This document shows positions 33,972 to 42,241 of a DNA stretch of 64,000 nucleotides, in pieces (the stretch's first letter is position 1; each line of letters starts with the position of its first letter). Location: the NCBI GenBank assembly GCA_022711665.1, contig JAKLEN010000008.1:62001-126000 (forward strand), read 5' to 3'. The stretch is from Acidobacteriota bacterium (lineage in GTDB: Bacteria > Acidobacteriota > Aminicenantia > Aminicenantales > Saccharicenantaceae). The notes under the pieces were generated by a model. It made no database searches and was not told where the DNA came from. It saw only the letters and a list, made by a program, of their open reading frames with translations. Both the position numbers and the translations under genes were made by a program.

Positions 33972-35141
33972 ATGAGATCGAGGCTTTTCCTTATTGCGGC
34001 GGCGATGGTCCTCTGCGCTTGCGGCGGCGATCAGGGGGGACCCGTCAGGACCTTCCAGGACGGGGTTGAGATCGTGGAGAACGGCGCCGGTATCTATCCG
34101 GTCAAGGGACAGCCGCGGGCCTTGTCCCTGCGGGAAGAGGGCAGGATTGACACGGAGGATGACGCCGTCGCGGCGACCGGATTGACGGATATCGAGAACC
34201 TCGACGTCGATTCGCAAGGGCGCATCCTCCTGTTCCGGCGCGGCGCGACGTCGGGGAATACCGTTTTCGTATTCGACGACCGCGGCCGGTTCGTGCGGTC
34301 ATTTTGCCCTGTCGGCCAGGGGCCCGGAGAGGTGCAGAATCCCCGGTTCATGCGGCTGAATGCCGGGGGAGAGATCCCTGTGGTCAGCCTGACGGGCCGG
34401 AAGGTCCTGTTCTTCAATGCGGAGGGGACGGTGGTTCGCACGGTCGCCCTGCCGGAACTCCTTTTTCCCTTTCCGCACGGCTTCCTGCCGCTCGCCAACG
34501 GGGATTATGTCATTGCCTATGTGCGAGTGAAACCGGAGACTCTCGAATTCTCCTCATACGGCGTCGGCCTGTTCGGCCCGGATTTTTCCAGGCGGCGAGA
34601 GCTGAAGGTGTATCCCGTTCCGGCTGAGGACGAGATCAAAACCATCTTCATCGATTTTCCCCTGGTCGCGGTTTCGCGAACCTTCTTTTTCTTGACGACC
34701 ATGGCCTCGAGTCGCGAGATCGAAGTCTATGACTTGAGCGGCCGCTTGATCCGCAAGATCCTGGCGGACTATCCGGCGGTCGACGTGCCTCCCGGATTCC
34801 GTGAGGAGATCCTCCATTCGCTCCCCCCGGACCACCCGTTCTGGAGGAACCTGGCCTTCCCAAGAACATTGCCGCCGTTCCTGGCCCTCCTGGCAGATGA
34901 TCATGACCGGCTCTATGCCGTCGGATACGGGCAAGACCAGGCGACAGGCGCCGGCGTATGCGACATGTTCTCGCCGGGCGGCGTTCGCATCCTCAGAACG
35001 GCCCTGGGCTATCAGAGGCTCCAGCTCGGGCCACCCCTGCGGGACGTCATTATCAAGAACGACCGCCTCTATTGCATCCGGGAGAAGCCCAGCGGCTTCC
35101 CTGAAGTCCTGATCTTTTCACTCCGATGGACGAGCAACTGA
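33972..35141 (+). CDS. six-bladed beta-propeller lipoprotein (first copy)
   Basis: A 389-residue protein with lipoprotein signal ending LCAC. The rest is built of NHL/6-bladed-propeller strands: LDVDSQGRILLF, VFVFDDRGRFVRSF, GQGPGEVQNPRF, VLFFNAEGTVVRTV, IEVYDLSGRLIRKI. The GQGPGE block is shared with its paralogue at 35787 and with the 6-bladed propeller proteins common in Bacteroidetes-like and Acidobacteriota-like genomes. The role is unknown; ligand binding at the cell surface is inferred. The ATG at 33972 directly precedes the signal peptide. Confidence 0.82.
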   Translation: MRSRLFLIAAAMVLCACGGDQGGPVRTFQDGVEIVENGAGIYPVKGQPRALSLREEGRIDTEDDAVAATGLTDIENLDVDSQGRILLFRRGATSGNTVFVFDDRGRFVRSFCPVGQGPGEVQNPRFMRLNAGGEIPVVSLTGRKVLFFNAEGTVVRTVALPELLFPFPHGFLPLANGDYVIAYVRVKPETLEFSSYGVGLFGPDFSRRRELKVYPVPAEDEIKTIFIDFPLVAVSRTFFFLTTMASSREIEVYDLSGRLIRKILADYPAVDVPPGFREEILHSLPPDHPFWRNLAFPRTLPPFLALLADDHDRLYAVGYGQDQATGAGVCDMFSPGGVRILRTALGYQRLQLGPPLRDVIIKNDRLYCIREKPSGFPEVLIFSLRWTSN

Positions 35142-35216
35142 TACCGGACATCCCTGCCGACGGACTACTGCGCGCCCATGGCGAACGGGCCCGGCGCGCC
35201 CGAAGGAGGATGAGTC

Positions 35217-35570
35217 ATGATCCCTGATCCGACGGTCTTCGCCCGCGAGTGGATCGAGGCCTGGAATTCGCACGATCTCGAGAGGATCCTGGCGCACTAC
35301 AGCGATGACTTCGAGATCACGACGCCCATGATCAAGGTCGCGCTGGGTCTGGACTCGGGCACGCTCAAGGGCAAGGAGAACGTCCGGCGCTACTGGCAGG
35401 CCGCGCTCCAGAAGGTCCCCGACCTGCGGTTCGAGCTCATCGAGGCCGCCCGGGGCGTCGATTCCGTCGCCGTCTACTATCACGGCGTCATGAACCGGAG
35501 GGCCATCGAGGTCATGTCCTTCGACGAGGCCGGCCAAGTCGCGCGCGCCGTCGCCCATTACACGGCCTGA
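35217..35570 (+). CDS. SnoaL/NTF2-like protein
   Basis: A 117-residue single-domain protein. WIEAWNSHDLERILAHYSDDFEI is the typical opening of the NTF2-like/SnoaL fold (cone-shaped alpha+beta barrel), followed by LKGKENVRRYW and YYHGVMNRRAIEVMSFDEAG. Such proteins are small-molecule isomerases, hydrolases or dimeric binding proteins; the substrate is unknown. AAGGAGG precedes the ATG. It sits between the two beta-propeller genes but has no signal peptide. Confidence 0.83.
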   Translation: MIPDPTVFAREWIEAWNSHDLERILAHYSDDFEITTPMIKVALGLDSGTLKGKENVRRYWQAALQKVPDLRFELIEAARGVDSVAVYYHGVMNRRAIEVMSFDEAGQVARAVAHYTA

Positions 35571-35581
35571 GCCGCGGCCCC

Positions 35582-35603
35582 GCGTTTCTGGTATTCGAAA
35601 CGC
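35582..35603 (+). terminator. weak hairpin after the SnoaL-like gene
   Basis: GCGTTTC and GAAACGC pair across an 8-base loop, 12 bases past the stop codon. There is no T-run, so it is only a possible terminator. Confidence 0.35.
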
Positions 35604-35673
35604 AGCCGGGACACAAGACCCCGCGGGCAGACATCACCTTGGCCGCTCAAGTCTCCCTATGATGAGATCCTAT

Positions 35674-35692
35674 TTCCGGAGGCCCTCCGGAA
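35674..35692. repeat. 19-bp perfect palindrome upstream of the second propeller gene
   Basis: TTCCGGAGG and CCTCCGGAA flank a single C. The symmetry fits an operator for a dimeric regulator, but no second copy was noticed in the window. Confidence 0.5.
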
Positions 35693-35786
35693 CCGCCACG
35701 AGCGGCGGACGGTTGGCCGGATTCGAGCCCGGGCTAAACGCCGCAGGATGCACGGGCGAATTCTCAGTGATGACGAGGGGACATCG

Positions 35787-36953
35787 GTGAGACCCCGGCC
35801 CGCCCGCTGCCTCCGACAGCTGCCTCTTGCCACGCTGGCCCTCTGGGCCTTTGCTCTTTCTTCCATGTGTCATCGCGGAGATCGCGTCCATCGGACCTTC
35901 GAGGGGGCCGTCGAGGTCGTCCAAAACCATGTCGACCCCTATCGCCTCGAGGGCCAGCCATCATCGTTCTCTCTGGAAAAGGTCTTGTCCATCGACCTCG
36001 AGAGAGACGACATCGCCGAGACAGGCATGGGCAGCGCGGGCGAATGGGACGCCGATGATCAAGGCAATATCTACGTCGTCTGCTTCAAGAACAAGGAGAA
36101 CTTCATCTATCGGTTCGATCCCGCGGGCGGGCTGACAACGTCCTTCGGGCGGCGCGGCCAAGGGCCCGGCGAGCTTCAGTGGCCTTTCCTGGGCGGCGTT
36201 TCCGATAAGAACGAGATCTCGCTCGTCGATTACGGCCAGAAGTTCGTCGTCTATGACACGAAAGGCCGCCTTCTGAGGGAAGTGAAGCTCAAGCGGCACG
36301 CGCTCCACATCGACGCCCTCTCGAACGGCAAGTTCCTCACCTTCGGCTCCCGGCCCGAGCTCTTTTCGGCGCGGACCTATGTCGACGCCCTTGTCCTTTG
36401 CGGCTCCAATTTTGAGGAGATCAAGATCCTTGATCGCTATGAGAACGCCATCGACAACAGCCGGCAGGTCCCGTGCTTCATGTGGCGGGTGTCAGGAGAT
36501 CGGATCTTCGTCGTCAACCAGGCCCGGGGCTACGAGATCTGGGTCTTCGATCTCGAAGGGAACCTGGTGAGGAAGATTCGGAAGGAATGCCGGCCGGTCC
36601 GGGTGACCGACGAGATCAAAGACGCCATCCTCGGCCCGGAGGAGCGCCGGGCCGGGATCCCGCAGGATAAATATTTTCCGGACCCGCTCCCCCCGCTCAA
36701 CCAGTTCTTCGCCGACGACGAAGGCCGGATCTTCGTCATGACCTACGAGCCGGGCCCGAACCCGGGCGAATATCTTTGGGATATCTTCAATCCGGAGGGC
36801 GTGTTCGTCGGTCGGAAAGCCCTGAACATCGTCTGGGCTACCCTGTATCTGGGACCCCGCTATACGTTTGTCCGCAAAGGCCTCCTTTACTGCCATAAGG
36901 AGAAGGAGAGCGGATTCCAAGAGCTCGTCGTCTCCAGGATGATCTGGAAATAG
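35787..36953 (+). CDS. six-bladed beta-propeller protein (second copy)
   Basis: A paralogue of the gene at 33972: both open with an RTFxxxVExVxN stretch, an SL-rich strand, a DDxAxTG block and GQGPGE. Propeller strands include WDADDQGNIYVV, FIYRFDPAGGL, VVYDTKGRLLREV and IWVFDLEGNLVRKI. The GTG at 35787 is preferred because GAGGGG lies 6 bases upstream and a hydrophobic signal (LPLATLALWAFALSSMC) follows; the ATG at 35748 is the alternative. The signal ends in Cys but Met before it is not a standard lipobox residue. Confidence 0.72.
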   Translation: MRPRPARCLRQLPLATLALWAFALSSMCHRGDRVHRTFEGAVEVVQNHVDPYRLEGQPSSFSLEKVLSIDLERDDIAETGMGSAGEWDADDQGNIYVVCFKNKENFIYRFDPAGGLTTSFGRRGQGPGELQWPFLGGVSDKNEISLVDYGQKFVVYDTKGRLLREVKLKRHALHIDALSNGKFLTFGSRPELFSARTYVDALVLCGSNFEEIKILDRYENAIDNSRQVPCFMWRVSGDRIFVVNQARGYEIWVFDLEGNLVRKIRKECRPVRVTDEIKDAILGPEERRAGIPQDKYFPDPLPPLNQFFADDEGRIFVMTYEPGPNPGEYLWDIFNPEGVFVGRKALNIVWATLYLGPRYTFVRKGLLYCHKEKESGFQELVVSRMIWK

Positions 36954-37023
36954 GCGCCCGAGACCCGACCGTCAGAACATCGTGTTGGCATTGGCCGGCT
37001 TCTCGGGATCTCTCAAAAAGCCC

Positions 37024-37052
37024 TTGACAAACGCCCTTTCTGGTCCTATTTT
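37024..37052 (+). promoter_or_regulatory. consensus sigma-70 promoter of the SOS cassette
   Basis: -35 TTGACA, 17 bp, -10 TATTTT. The transcript would start near 37059, so the lexA start must be one of the downstream ATGs. Confidence 0.75.
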
Positions 37053-37057
37053 ATAAA

Positions 37058-37078
37058 TGGTGAACAAAATGGTAAACA
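37058..37078 (+). promoter_or_regulatory. candidate LexA operator (direct repeat)
   Basis: TGGTGAACA and TGGTAAACA lie 12 bp apart, directly over the predicted transcription start of lexA. Direct-repeat operators (GTTC-N7-GTTC) are known for LexA of Alphaproteobacteria; this variant is inferred from position and symmetry only. Confidence 0.4.
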
Positions 37079-37686
37079 TGTTGAGACGCGAGCTGACCGT
37101 CCGGCAGGCCAAGGTCCTCGAGGCCGTCGAAGAGTTCATCCTCGGGCACGGCTACGCCCCGACCATCCGCCAGCTCGGGGAGGCCCTGAAGATCCCCAGC
37201 CCGTCGGCCGTCCTCAAGCACCTCCAGAGCCTGGAGCGCAAGGGCTACATCAGCCGCGAGGACGGCGAGATCCGGGTGAAGGGCCTCCCGGCCCTGGTCG
37301 AAAGCCAGGTCCGGGTGCCGGTGGCCGGGCTCGTCCCCGCCGGCGGGCCGCGCGAGTCGTTCGACACGACCGGCGAGGCCATGGACGTACCGGGCTGGAT
37401 GGTCGGCCGGCGCCGGGGCAACGTCTTCTGCATCCGGGTCGACGGCAAGAGCATGATCGACGCCTACATCGACGACGGCGACCACGTCCTGCTCGAGCGG
37501 ACCAACCTGGCCAACTCGGGCGAGATGGTCGTGGCCATGCTCGACGACGGCTCGGTCACGCTCAAGCGCCTGCGCCGGGCGGACGGCCGGGTCTTCCTCG
37601 TCCCGGAGAACCCGGCTTTCCAGCCGATCGAGGCGCCCTCGGCCAGGATCCTGGGTCGGGTCATCGGCGTCATGAGAAAGTACTGA
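37078..37686 (+). CDS. lexA: LexA repressor
   Basis: A 202-residue SOS repressor. The N-terminal winged helix (LTVRQAKVLEAVEEF; YAPTIRQLGEAL; VLKHLQSLERKGYI) binds DNA. The self-cleavage site is Ala83-Gly84 in PVAGLVPAG, with catalytic Ser125 (DGKSMID) and Lys163 (VTLKR). The ATG at 37078 is preferred over those at 37057 and 37069 because the promoter -10 box ends at 37052. It probably controls itself and the dinB-dnaE2 genes that follow. Confidence 0.93.
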   Translation: MLRRELTVRQAKVLEAVEEFILGHGYAPTIRQLGEALKIPSPSAVLKHLQSLERKGYISREDGEIRVKGLPALVESQVRVPVAGLVPAGGPRESFDTTGEAMDVPGWMVGRRRGNVFCIRVDGKSMIDAYIDDGDHVLLERTNLANSGEMVVAMLDDGSVTLKRLRRADGRVFLVPENPAFQPIEAPSARILGRVIGVMRKY

Positions 37687-37687
37687 A

Positions 37688-37731
37688 CGGGGGAGCCCCC
37701 CGAGACCACGTTCCCCTTCGCGGAAGGGGAG
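37688..37731 (+). terminator. tandem hairpins between lexA and dinB
   Basis: CGGGGG/CCCCCG (37688-37702) starts 1 base after the lexA stop, then TTCCCCTTC/GAAGGGGAg (37711-37731). Neither has a T-run, so partial attenuation or mRNA processing is more likely than full termination. Confidence 0.5.
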
Positions 37732-37766
37732 AAAATAGGAACCGGCTCGTGCGAAAAGGAGGAGAG

Positions 37767-39008
37767 GTGTCTTTGTCGAAAGAGGGGCCGCGGCGCTACA
37801 TTGTCCACGTCGACATAGACGCCTTCTTCGCCTCCGTCGAGGTCCTGCTCGATCCCTCGCTCGCCGGCAAGCCGGTCATCGTCGGCGGCCTGGCCCACGA
37901 GCGCGGCGTGGCCTCGACCTGCTCCTACGAGGCCCGCAAGTTCGGCGTCCATTCCGGCATGCCCCTGCGCGAATGCTACAGGCTCTGTCCCGAGGGCGTC
38001 TTCCTCCGCGGCAATTACCGGGTCTACCAGGCCTTTTCCGAGCGCTTCTTTAGCGTCCTCCACGCCGCCACCCCGGACGTCGAGGAGGCCTCGCTCGACG
38101 AGGCCTACCTGGACCTGGCCCGCTGCGGCCTCCTCTACCCCTCGTTCCCGGCCGCGGCCCGCGACCTCAAGCGCCGGGTCGAGCGCGAGATCGGGGTCAC
38201 GGTCTCGGTCGGGGCGGCGCCGAACAAGACCCTGGCCAAGTTGGCCACGGGCCTGGCCAAGCCGGCCGGCTTCTTCGAGATCCGCCAGGGCGAGGAGCAG
38301 GGGTGCCTCCGCGACCTCGGCATCGAGGCCCTGCCCGGCATCGGCCCCAAGGCCCAGGTCGTCCTGCGGCTGATGAACGTCCACAAGATCGGCCAGCTCT
38401 GGGAGATGCCGCGGGGGACCCTGCGCACGCTCTTCGGCGAGGCCGGCGACGACATCTACCTCCAATCGCGCGGCATCGACAGCCGGCCGCTGATCGAGCG
38501 GACGACGCCCAAGTCGGTCTCGCGCGAGACGACCTTCCTCGAGGACCTCTGGGACCGCCGCCTGCTCCTGGCCCACCTGGCCTACCTCTGCGACCGGCTG
38601 ACCCTAGCCCTGCGCCAGGACCGGCTCTACGCCCACGTCATCGAGGTCAAGGCCCGCTACGCCGATTTCAAGACCGAGATCAAGCGCCGCCTCGTCCTCT
38701 CGCCGCTCCAGGAGATGGGCAAGATCTACAAGGTCGCCGAGGAGCTCTTCCTCGATCTCGTCGAGGGGTCGCGGCTGGCCCTGCGGCTGGTCGGGGTCAA
38801 GGCCGCGGACCTGGTGCGCGTCCGGCCCCTGGCCCTCTTCGAACCCTACTCGGAGCGGCCGGAACGCCTGGGCGGGGCCATCGACAAGGTCCGCGACAAG
38901 TACGGCTTCGGCGCCGTGCTGACCGCCCGGGAGAAGATGCTCGACGGCGTCTACGCCTTCGATCCGCGGCGGGGCTACGTCCTCAAGACGGCGTCGCTGA
39001 CGAAATGA
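37767..39008 (+). CDS. dinB: Y-family DNA polymerase IV
   Basis: A 413-residue translesion polymerase. Catalytic acids are Asp16 (HVDIDAFFASVE) and Asp111/Glu112 (ASLDEAYLDL); the helix-hairpin-helix is LPGIGPKAQ and SVSRETTF marks the little-finger boundary. All catalytic residues are present, so it should be active, unlike ImuB. GTG 37767 lies 4 bases after AAGGAGG; GTG 37749 is an alternative. It is encoded between lexA and dnaE2. Length is about 50 residues more than typical Pol IV, mostly at the C-terminus. Confidence 0.92.
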   Translation: MSLSKEGPRRYIVHVDIDAFFASVEVLLDPSLAGKPVIVGGLAHERGVASTCSYEARKFGVHSGMPLRECYRLCPEGVFLRGNYRVYQAFSERFFSVLHAATPDVEEASLDEAYLDLARCGLLYPSFPAAARDLKRRVEREIGVTVSVGAAPNKTLAKLATGLAKPAGFFEIRQGEEQGCLRDLGIEALPGIGPKAQVVLRLMNVHKIGQLWEMPRGTLRTLFGEAGDDIYLQSRGIDSRPLIERTTPKSVSRETTFLEDLWDRRLLLAHLAYLCDRLTLALRQDRLYAHVIEVKARYADFKTEIKRRLVLSPLQEMGKIYKVAEELFLDLVEGSRLALRLVGVKAADLVRVRPLALFEPYSERPERLGGAIDKVRDKYGFGAVLTAREKMLDGVYAFDPRRGYVLKTASLTK

Positions 39009-39030
39009 GGGGAGCGGGGGGAGACGAGCC

Positions 39031-42000
39031 ATGTTCACGCCGCTGCGCCTTCATTCGGTGTTCAGCCGGGGGCAGGGCAGCGTCACTCTCGAAGAGGCCG
39101 CCGCCTGGACCCGCGGCCGGCGGCTCGCGGCCGCGGCCCTCACCGACGTCGGCAACATCTACGGCTGGGGCAAGTGGAAGCGCCTGGCCCCGGCGGCCGG
39201 GCTCCGGCCCCTGTTCGGCTGCGAGCTCGGGATCGGAGGCCGCCGTCTCGTCTTCCTGGTCAAGACGCAGGAGGGCTACCCGAACCTCATGGAGATCTTC
39301 AACCGCCGGGAGGTCCGCGACGCGTCGGGGCTCGTCGCGATCTACGTGCCGGAGGGGGAGGCGAAGGCTTCGTCGCCGCCCGGCCGGCCGAACGAGGCGG
39401 CCATGCTGGCCGACCTGCGGGAGAAGCTGGCCCCGGGCGATCTTTACTTGGGGGCGGAGTTCGCGAACTTTCGGCGCGTCATGGGAGCCGCGAACGGGGA
39501 CACCTTGCAGGAGGAAGACGGGGGACACGTACCAATTTCCGGGAAATTGGAACATGTCCCCAGGGGCCTGCCCGTGGTCTGGGCCAACCCGGTCAAGTAC
39601 CTGACCAGCCCGGAGCGCCTCATCCTCCTTCACGCCATCGAGGACAAGGTACCTTTCCCGCCGGAGCGCGACCGGCTCCTGGGCCAGGTCGGGCTTTTCG
39701 GACCGGACCAGGAGGCCCTGGCCCTGCGCCGTTTCGGCGAGGCCGCCAAGGACGCCCTGGCCCGGACGTTCGACGTCGCCGGGAAATGTTCCTTCGTCTT
39801 CGAGAACGTCGTCCCCAGCCTGCCGGCCGATCTCTTCTCCCGGACCCTGCGCCAGGTCGTCACGGAGCGGCTGGCCGCCGCGCCGGACCTGACCTGGAAG
39901 GAGCGCCAGCGGGCCCGTCGCGAGCTGGCCGCGGTCGAGCAGTCGGGTTTCGGCCCTTATTTCCTCGTCGTCCACGACATCGTCGAGTTCGCCCGCCGCC
40001 GCGGCATCCTCCACAACCTGCGCGGCTCGGGGGCCTCGTCCTTCCTGGCCTGGCTCCTCGGCCTGTCCCACGTCAACCCCCTGGAGTTCGACCTCTATTT
40101 CGAGCGCTTCCTGAACCGCGGCCGGCCCGACCCTCCCGATATCGACATCGACTTCGACTCCCGGCGCCGCGACGAGGTCCTGGCCTACGTCCTCGAGCGC
40201 TACGGCACGGGCAAGACCGGCGCGGCCTACGTCTGCTCGCTCAAGGACTTCGGCGGCCGCTCGGCCCTCTACGAGACGCTCCGGGCCTACGGCGCGCCGC
40301 CCGAGGAGGCCCGGAGCCAGTCCAAGCGCGTGCCCTATTTCGCCGAGCCGTCGAGCCTGCGGCTGGCCGCCCCGGCCCCGGGCCGGCTGGAGGCCTGGAA
40401 GCTGGCCGCGGACCTCCAGGACGTCTACCACGAGATCTCGCTCCACGTCGGCGGCGTCATCCTGACCCCCGGCCCGGTCGAGCGCTGCCTGCCGCTCGAG
40501 ACCTCGGCCAAGGGCCTGCGCATGACCCACTTCGACAAGGACGCGGTCGAGGACCTGCGGCTGATCAAGCTCGATCTGCTCTCGGTGCGGGGCCTGGCGG
40601 CCATCTCGGAGACCAAGGAGAAGCTCCGGCTGGGGGACCCGCCGCCGGGCGACCCGGCGGCGTACGCGGCCCTGCGGGCGGCCCGGACGGTCGGCTGCTT
40701 CCAGGTCGAGAGCCCGGCCATGATGAACCTCCTGCGGCGCATGAAGCCGGCGGACATCCACGAGATCACCCAGGCCCTGGCCCTGGTCCGGCCGGGGCCG
40801 ACCGAGAGCGGCATGAAGGAGGCCCTCCTGCGGCGGCGCGGCGGGCGGCGGGGGGCGGCCAGGCCCGGGGACACGTCCCCAGGCGACGACCCCTTCCTGG
40901 CCCGCATCCTGCCCGAGACCGGCGGCATCCTCCTCTACGAGGAACAGGTCATGCAGATCGCCGAGCGGGCGGCCGGCCTGCCGCCGGAGGAAGGCGACCT
41001 GCTGCGGCGGAGCCTTAAGAAAGGGCGGGGCGGCGACCCGGCGCTCCGGGCGAAGTTCGTGCGCGAGGCCGGCGAGCGCGGCTACGCGGCGCCGGACGTC
41101 CAGCGGCTGTGGCGGACCATGGAAAAGTTCTCCTCCTACTCCTTCAACAAGGCCCACAGCGCCTCCTACGCCGCCATGGCCTACCAGGCCGTCTTTCTCA
41201 AGGTCCATCAGCCGGCGGTTTACTTCACGGCCGTGCTCAACGCCGGCGGCGGCTACTACGACCTCGCGGAGTACGTCGCCGAGGCCAAGCGGAACGGCCT
41301 GCGCCTCCTCGGGCCGGACGCCAACCGGAGCGCCGCCGGCTTCGAGGTCGAGGACGGGGCCATCCGCGTCGGCCTGGCCTCGATCAAGGGGCTGGGCTTC
41401 AAGACGATCGAGCGCCTCCTCGACGAGCGGGCGGCGGGCGGCGAGTACCTGTCCGTCGAGGATTTCCTGGCCCGGATGAAGCCCGGCCGGGCCGAGCTCC
41501 TGACCCTCATCAAGGCCGGCGTCTTCGACTCGCTCGAGCCGCGGCGGACGCGCCAGGTCCTGCGTTACTTCCGGGGGCTCGAGCACATGGAGGAGGTGGC
41601 CGACATCGCCTCGGACGAGAAGCGGCGCATGCTCTTCGAGGCCCTCGGCTTCCTGCCGGAGGGGGACGACCTCGAGCTTTACCAGGGGAAGCGGCCGGAC
41701 CTGCGGGTCAAGGACCTCAAGGACCACGCCGGGGCCGTGGTCGAGCTCGTCGTCCGGGTCGTTGACGCCCGCCAGCGGGTGACTTATCCCCCCCAGCCCG
41801 GGGGCAGCGGCCGGGGCGGGTATGCCGGCTGCGGGGGCTATGGCGGAGGGGCCGGCCGGAGAGGCGACGACGAGGAACCGGGCCCCCTGGAATACCGCGG
41901 CAACGGCGGCGCAAAATATTTTTACATGTTCGAGGACGAGACAGGGCTGCTCGAGGGTGTCGGCGAGACCCGTTGCGCCGCTTACGGGACGCCGCCCGTA

Positions 42001-42081
42001 TGTTTCCTTCGCGGCCAAGTCCGCAAGGACGGGGAGGGGGTGCCCAAGATCACCGGATGCGCTTTCCTGAGGTCGTTCTGA
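39031..42081 (+). CDS. dnaE2: error-prone DNA polymerase III alpha subunit (DnaE2-like)
   Basis: A 1016-residue C-family polymerase. Catalytic acids lie in PDIDIDFD (369-376); SGASSFLAWLLGLSHVNPL, GCFQVESPAMMNLL and YSFNKAHSASYAAMAYQ are core palm and finger blocks. The N-terminal PHP domain has lost metal ligands (LRLHSVFS, TDVGNIYG where active enzymes have TDHGN). It follows dinB by 22 bases. Two palindromic repeats are inserted in frame, near residues 161-179 and 612-618. The context indicates SOS-induced mutagenic synthesis together with Pol IV. Confidence 0.92.
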   Translation: MFTPLRLHSVFSRGQGSVTLEEAAAWTRGRRLAAAALTDVGNIYGWGKWKRLAPAAGLRPLFGCELGIGGRRLVFLVKTQEGYPNLMEIFNRREVRDASGLVAIYVPEGEAKASSPPGRPNEAAMLADLREKLAPGDLYLGAEFANFRRVMGAANGDTLQEEDGGHVPISGKLEHVPRGLPVVWANPVKYLTSPERLILLHAIEDKVPFPPERDRLLGQVGLFGPDQEALALRRFGEAAKDALARTFDVAGKCSFVFENVVPSLPADLFSRTLRQVVTERLAAAPDLTWKERQRARRELAAVEQSGFGPYFLVVHDIVEFARRRGILHNLRGSGASSFLAWLLGLSHVNPLEFDLYFERFLNRGRPDPPDIDIDFDSRRRDEVLAYVLERYGTGKTGAAYVCSLKDFGGRSALYETLRAYGAPPEEARSQSKRVPYFAEPSSLRLAAPAPGRLEAWKLAADLQDVYHEISLHVGGVILTPGPVERCLPLETSAKGLRMTHFDKDAVEDLRLIKLDLLSVRGLAAISETKEKLRLGDPPPGDPAAYAALRAARTVGCFQVESPAMMNLLRRMKPADIHEITQALALVRPGPTESGMKEALLRRRGGRRGAARPGDTSPGDDPFLARILPETGGILLYEEQVMQIAERAAGLPPEEGDLLRRSLKKGRGGDPALRAKFVREAGERGYAAPDVQRLWRTMEKFSSYSFNKAHSASYAAMAYQAVFLKVHQPAVYFTAVLNAGGGYYDLAEYVAEAKRNGLRLLGPDANRSAAGFEVEDGAIRVGLASIKGLGFKTIERLLDERAAGGEYLSVEDFLARMKPGRAELLTLIKAGVFDSLEPRRTRQVLRYFRGLEHMEEVADIASDEKRRMLFEALGFLPEGDDLELYQGKRPDLRVKDLKDHAGAVVELVVRVVDARQRVTYPPQPGGSGRGGYAGCGGYGGGAGRRGDDEEPGPLEYRGNGGAKYFYMFEDETGLLEGVGETRCAAYGTPPVCFLRGQVRKDGEGVPKITGCAFLRSF
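39521..39561. repeat. REP-like palindrome inside dnaE2
   Basis: Two 20-base arms, 18 of 20 paired, around one base. It starts GGGGACACGTACC and ends GGAACATGTCCCC. The reading frame is kept through it. Confidence 0.75.
40867..40880. repeat. short related palindrome inside dnaE2
   Basis: GGGGACACGTCCCC has the same outer arms as the larger palindrome at 39521 but lacks its AT-rich centre. It lies in frame in a low-complexity loop (RPGDTSPGDD). Confidence 0.55.
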
Positions 42082-42089
42082 TGAAAAAT

Positions 42090-42110
42090 GGGGACGTTTC
42101 CGTTTTTCCG
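42090..42110. repeat. half copy of the GGGGAC-type element after dnaE2
   Basis: GGGGACGTTTCCGTTTTTCC starts 8 bases past the dnaE2 stop. It resembles the left arm of the palindrome at 39521, followed by a degenerate right arm. Confidence 0.45.
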
Positions 42111-42241
42111 AGGAACTGGGTGGCGCTCCGGCCCAGGGTATCGACGGAGGCGAAAAAATGGCATATTTCTGGCAGAACAATCTATCGTGCGGCGGCGAAC
42201 GCCGGCAAAGATGCCAGGGCGAGAGCCCCACGGAGGCCGAG

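Noticed and set aside
38983-42231. Open frame of more than 1000 codons opposite dnaE2
   Set aside because: Antisense shadow; the dnaE2 frame carries all polymerase motifs.
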